64,000 bases of DNA, from contig NZ_CP042914.1 of assembly GCF_008065135.1 (NCBI RefSeq), forward strand, positions 4,631,404 through 4,695,403, given 5' to 3'. The notes under the pieces are model-generated. The model was not told where the DNA came from and ran no database searches. It saw only the letters and a list, made by a program, of their open reading frames with translations. Position numbers and translations under genes: made by a program. Shown here in pieces: positions 62,650 through 64,000 of the stretch. Origin of the DNA: Roseimaritima ulvae. Its GTDB lineage: Bacteria; Planctomycetota; Planctomycetia; Pirellulales; Pirellulaceae. Each line of letters starts with the position of its first letter. The stretch's first letter is position 1.

Positions 62650-62672
62650 CGGAAGTCGCCAGACTTTGGACG
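62644..62672 (+). repeat. family D repeat supplying a stop codon
   Basis: CGTAGCGGAAGTCGCCAGAC begins within the end of the oxoprolinase gene; its TAG (62647-62649) is the stop codon. See also 63958-63985. Confidence 0.8.
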
Positions 62673-62680
62673 ACGAGCAA

Positions 62681-62855
62681 TCGTTTAACCCGTAGCCGCA
62701 GGCGCCGGCGTGGGTTGCCGTGGGAATTGGTTTAGACTATCGGTTATCACAACCGGTCCGCTTCGATCACCACGTCCCGGCGGACAACGCCTGCGCCTAC
62801 GGAGCCTGTCAAGCGCAAGGGTGCGAGCAGGACGTGCTGAGGCTCCTTCGGCACA
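62681..62855. repeat. first copy of family E element (right end missing)
   Basis: Starts TCGTTTAACCCGTAGCCGC like the full element at 62856-63043. Left part (up to about 62720) and right part (CCTGCGCCTACGGAGCCTGT to CTCCTTCGGC) are nearly the same as in the second copy, while the middle has diverged. It ends CACACT instead of the inverted terminus. Confidence 0.8.
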
Positions 62856-63043
62856 CTCGTTTAACCCGTAGCCGCAGGCGCCGGCGCGGGCCGCCGTGGA
62901 TGGTTGCTATAACACTTGGTGTCCAGGGCCGGATGGCTTCGATTGCGACGCCTTGGCGGAACACGCCTGCGCCTACGGAGCCTGTCAAGCGCAAGGGTGC
63001 GAGCAGGACGTGCTGAGGCTCCTTCGGCTACGGGTTAAACGAG
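62856..63043. mobile_element. 188-base MITE-like element (family E)
   Basis: Bounded by perfect 18-base inverted repeats CTCGTTTAACCCGTAGCC (62856-62873) and GGCTACGGGTTAAACGAG (63026-63043). No coding sequence. A near-copy sits directly to its left, and a terminal fragment of the same family lies near 51195. Size, inverted termini and lack of a gene suggest a non-autonomous miniature element; target duplications were not clear. Confidence 0.7.
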
Positions 63044-63093
63044 CTGGCCGGCTCTGCTAGCCTTGCCCTCGGCCGACCGATATCATTAGCCAC

Positions 63094-63957
63094 ATGTTTG
63101 ATTCCGAATTCCTCAAGCGTCTGGAATACCTTTCGCTGCTGTCCAAACGCGTTTTTAAAGGCCAATTGTTGGCTCAGAGGCGCAGCAAACAACTCGGCGG
63201 CGGCGTGGAATTCGCCGATCATCGCGATTATTTGCACGGCGACGACCTGCGATATCTGGACTGGAACGTATATGCCCGGCATGGCGATTTGCTGTTGAAG
63301 CGTTTTCAGGAAGAGCAGGATCTGCACGTCTACCTGCTACTGGACGCCAGCGAGAGCATGAACACGGGGGAGCCGAACAAGTTCCTGTTCGCTCGCCAGA
63401 TCGCCGCCGCGTTGGCCTACATCGCTCTGGCTGATCTGGATCGCGTCAGCATCGTGGCTTACGACGACAAAATCGTTGACACGCTGCCGCTGATGCGTGG
63501 CAAAGACAATGTATTGGCGCTGCTGAGGTTTCTGGACCAACTGAAAACCGGCGGCAAAAAAACCGATCTGGCTGCGGTGGCCAGCGAGTTCGGCCGTCGA
63601 GCCCCCCGCACCGGCATGGTTCTGATCATCAGCGACCTGTTCGACCAAGCCGGTTTTCGCGACGGCATCGATCGCCTGCGACATCAGCGTTTCGATCCCC
63701 ACGTGATCCAAATTCACACCCAGCAAGAAGCCCAACCGACGTTGCTGGGCGATGTGGAATTCGAGGACGTGGAATCTCACCAACGGCGCAAAGTCACCGT
63801 CACCGAACGGAAACTGGAAGAATACAAAACCCTGTTCGCCAATTTCAACGAAGACATCCAGCGGTACTGCCGCACCTACGGCTTAAGCCATACGCGAGCG
63901 ACCACCGATGTGCCCTTCGACGCCGTCCTGCTAAAAATGATGCGTGCCACCGCGTAA
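63094..63957 (+). CDS. DUF58-family protein with vWA-like fold
   Basis: A 287-residue protein with the DUF58 signature GGGVEFADHRDYLHGDDLRYLDWNVYARHG and a vWA-like segment with a MIDAS variant (LLLDASESMNTGE, DxSxS). VRIS-type strand VSIVAYDDKI follows. DUF58 proteins usually pair with a MoxR AAA ATPase and Bat/aerotolerance proteins; such genes would be expected just beyond the window. The ATG at 63094 starts the gene as in the family. Confidence 0.92.
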   Translation: MFDSEFLKRLEYLSLLSKRVFKGQLLAQRRSKQLGGGVEFADHRDYLHGDDLRYLDWNVYARHGDLLLKRFQEEQDLHVYLLLDASESMNTGEPNKFLFARQIAAALAYIALADLDRVSIVAYDDKIVDTLPLMRGKDNVLALLRFLDQLKTGGKKTDLAAVASEFGRRAPRTGMVLIISDLFDQAGFRDGIDRLRHQRFDPHVIQIHTQQEAQPTLLGDVEFEDVESHQRRKVTVTERKLEEYKTLFANFNEDIQRYCRTYGLSHTRATTDVPFDAVLLKMMRATA

Positions 63958-63985
63958 CGTAGCCGAAGTCGCCAGACTTTGGACG
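63958..63985 (+). repeat. family D repeat after the DUF58 gene
   Basis: CGTAGCCGAAGTCGCCAGAC directly follows the TAA stop. Same family as 42983, 51065, 58662 and 62644. Confidence 0.8.
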
Positions 63986-64000
63986 GCCTGCCCTTTCGAA

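Overview
The window looks like a planctomycete chromosome of the Pirellulales / Rhodopirellula type. Evidence seen here: a DUF1559 pilin-like protein, two YfbK-type von Willebrand proteins (one fused to an anti-sigma-like N-terminus), a formylmethanofuran:H4MPT formyltransferase in a bacterium, a DUF1080 protein, a DUF6800-like mini-protein, a multihaem cytochrome paired with a proline-rich outer-membrane protein, and many palindromic intergenic repeats. Family names are from recognition of motifs only; no search was run.

Left part (1 to about 10.8 kb): an integrated mobile element. All supported genes are on the minus strand and its left end is outside the window. It carries a tyrosine recombinase followed by a translationally coupled unknown gene, a small excisionase-like HTH protein, a rolling-circle type (HUH) replication initiator with a zinc-finger motif, several unknown proteins, and a three-gene cassette DUF1257 (Ycf35-like) / DUF2997 / Ycf46-like AAA ATPase. 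An intrinsic-terminator-like hairpin sits directly before the ribosome binding site of that cassette. Between integrase and an intact tRNA-Ser(UGA) gene lies a cluster of four AAAGGGTAT repeats that may be recombinase arm sites.

Middle part (11 to 36 kb): a decayed TlpA-like thioredoxin pseudogene, a DUF1080 protein, an ECF sigma factor with a downstream anti-sigma/vWA fusion, a phosphodiesterase-family protein, DUF1559 protein, nucleoside hydrolase, trpD, an outer-membrane protein plus pentahaem cytochrome pair, then apt, 5-formyltetrahydrofolate cyclo-ligase and fhcD on the plus strand, and a minus-strand polysaccharide cluster (flippase, O-antigen ligase, glycosyltransferase) ending in birA. 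A second YfbK-like lipoprotein follows.

Right part (36 to 64 kb): a UvrC/Cho-like nuclease, an RNase Z-like metallo-beta-lactamase protein, hpt, two glycosyltransferases and surE in a tightly overlapping plus-strand run, an orphan RegA-like response regulator, an ISL3-family insertion sequence, a secreted unknown protein, a membrane alpha/beta hydrolase, nagB, a rhomboid protease, a MATE transporter, an FmdB-like zinc ribbon protein, nnrE, topA with a histone-like tail, a PpiD/SurA-like membrane protein with long ETPAEPAE repeats, a methyltransferase, a fused hydantoinase/oxoprolinase, a MITE-like 188-bp element and a DUF58 protein.

Intergenic DNA between 16 and 64 kb is dominated by at least five families of short palindromic repeats. 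Several of these begin with CGTAG and supply the TAG stop codon of the adjoining gene.
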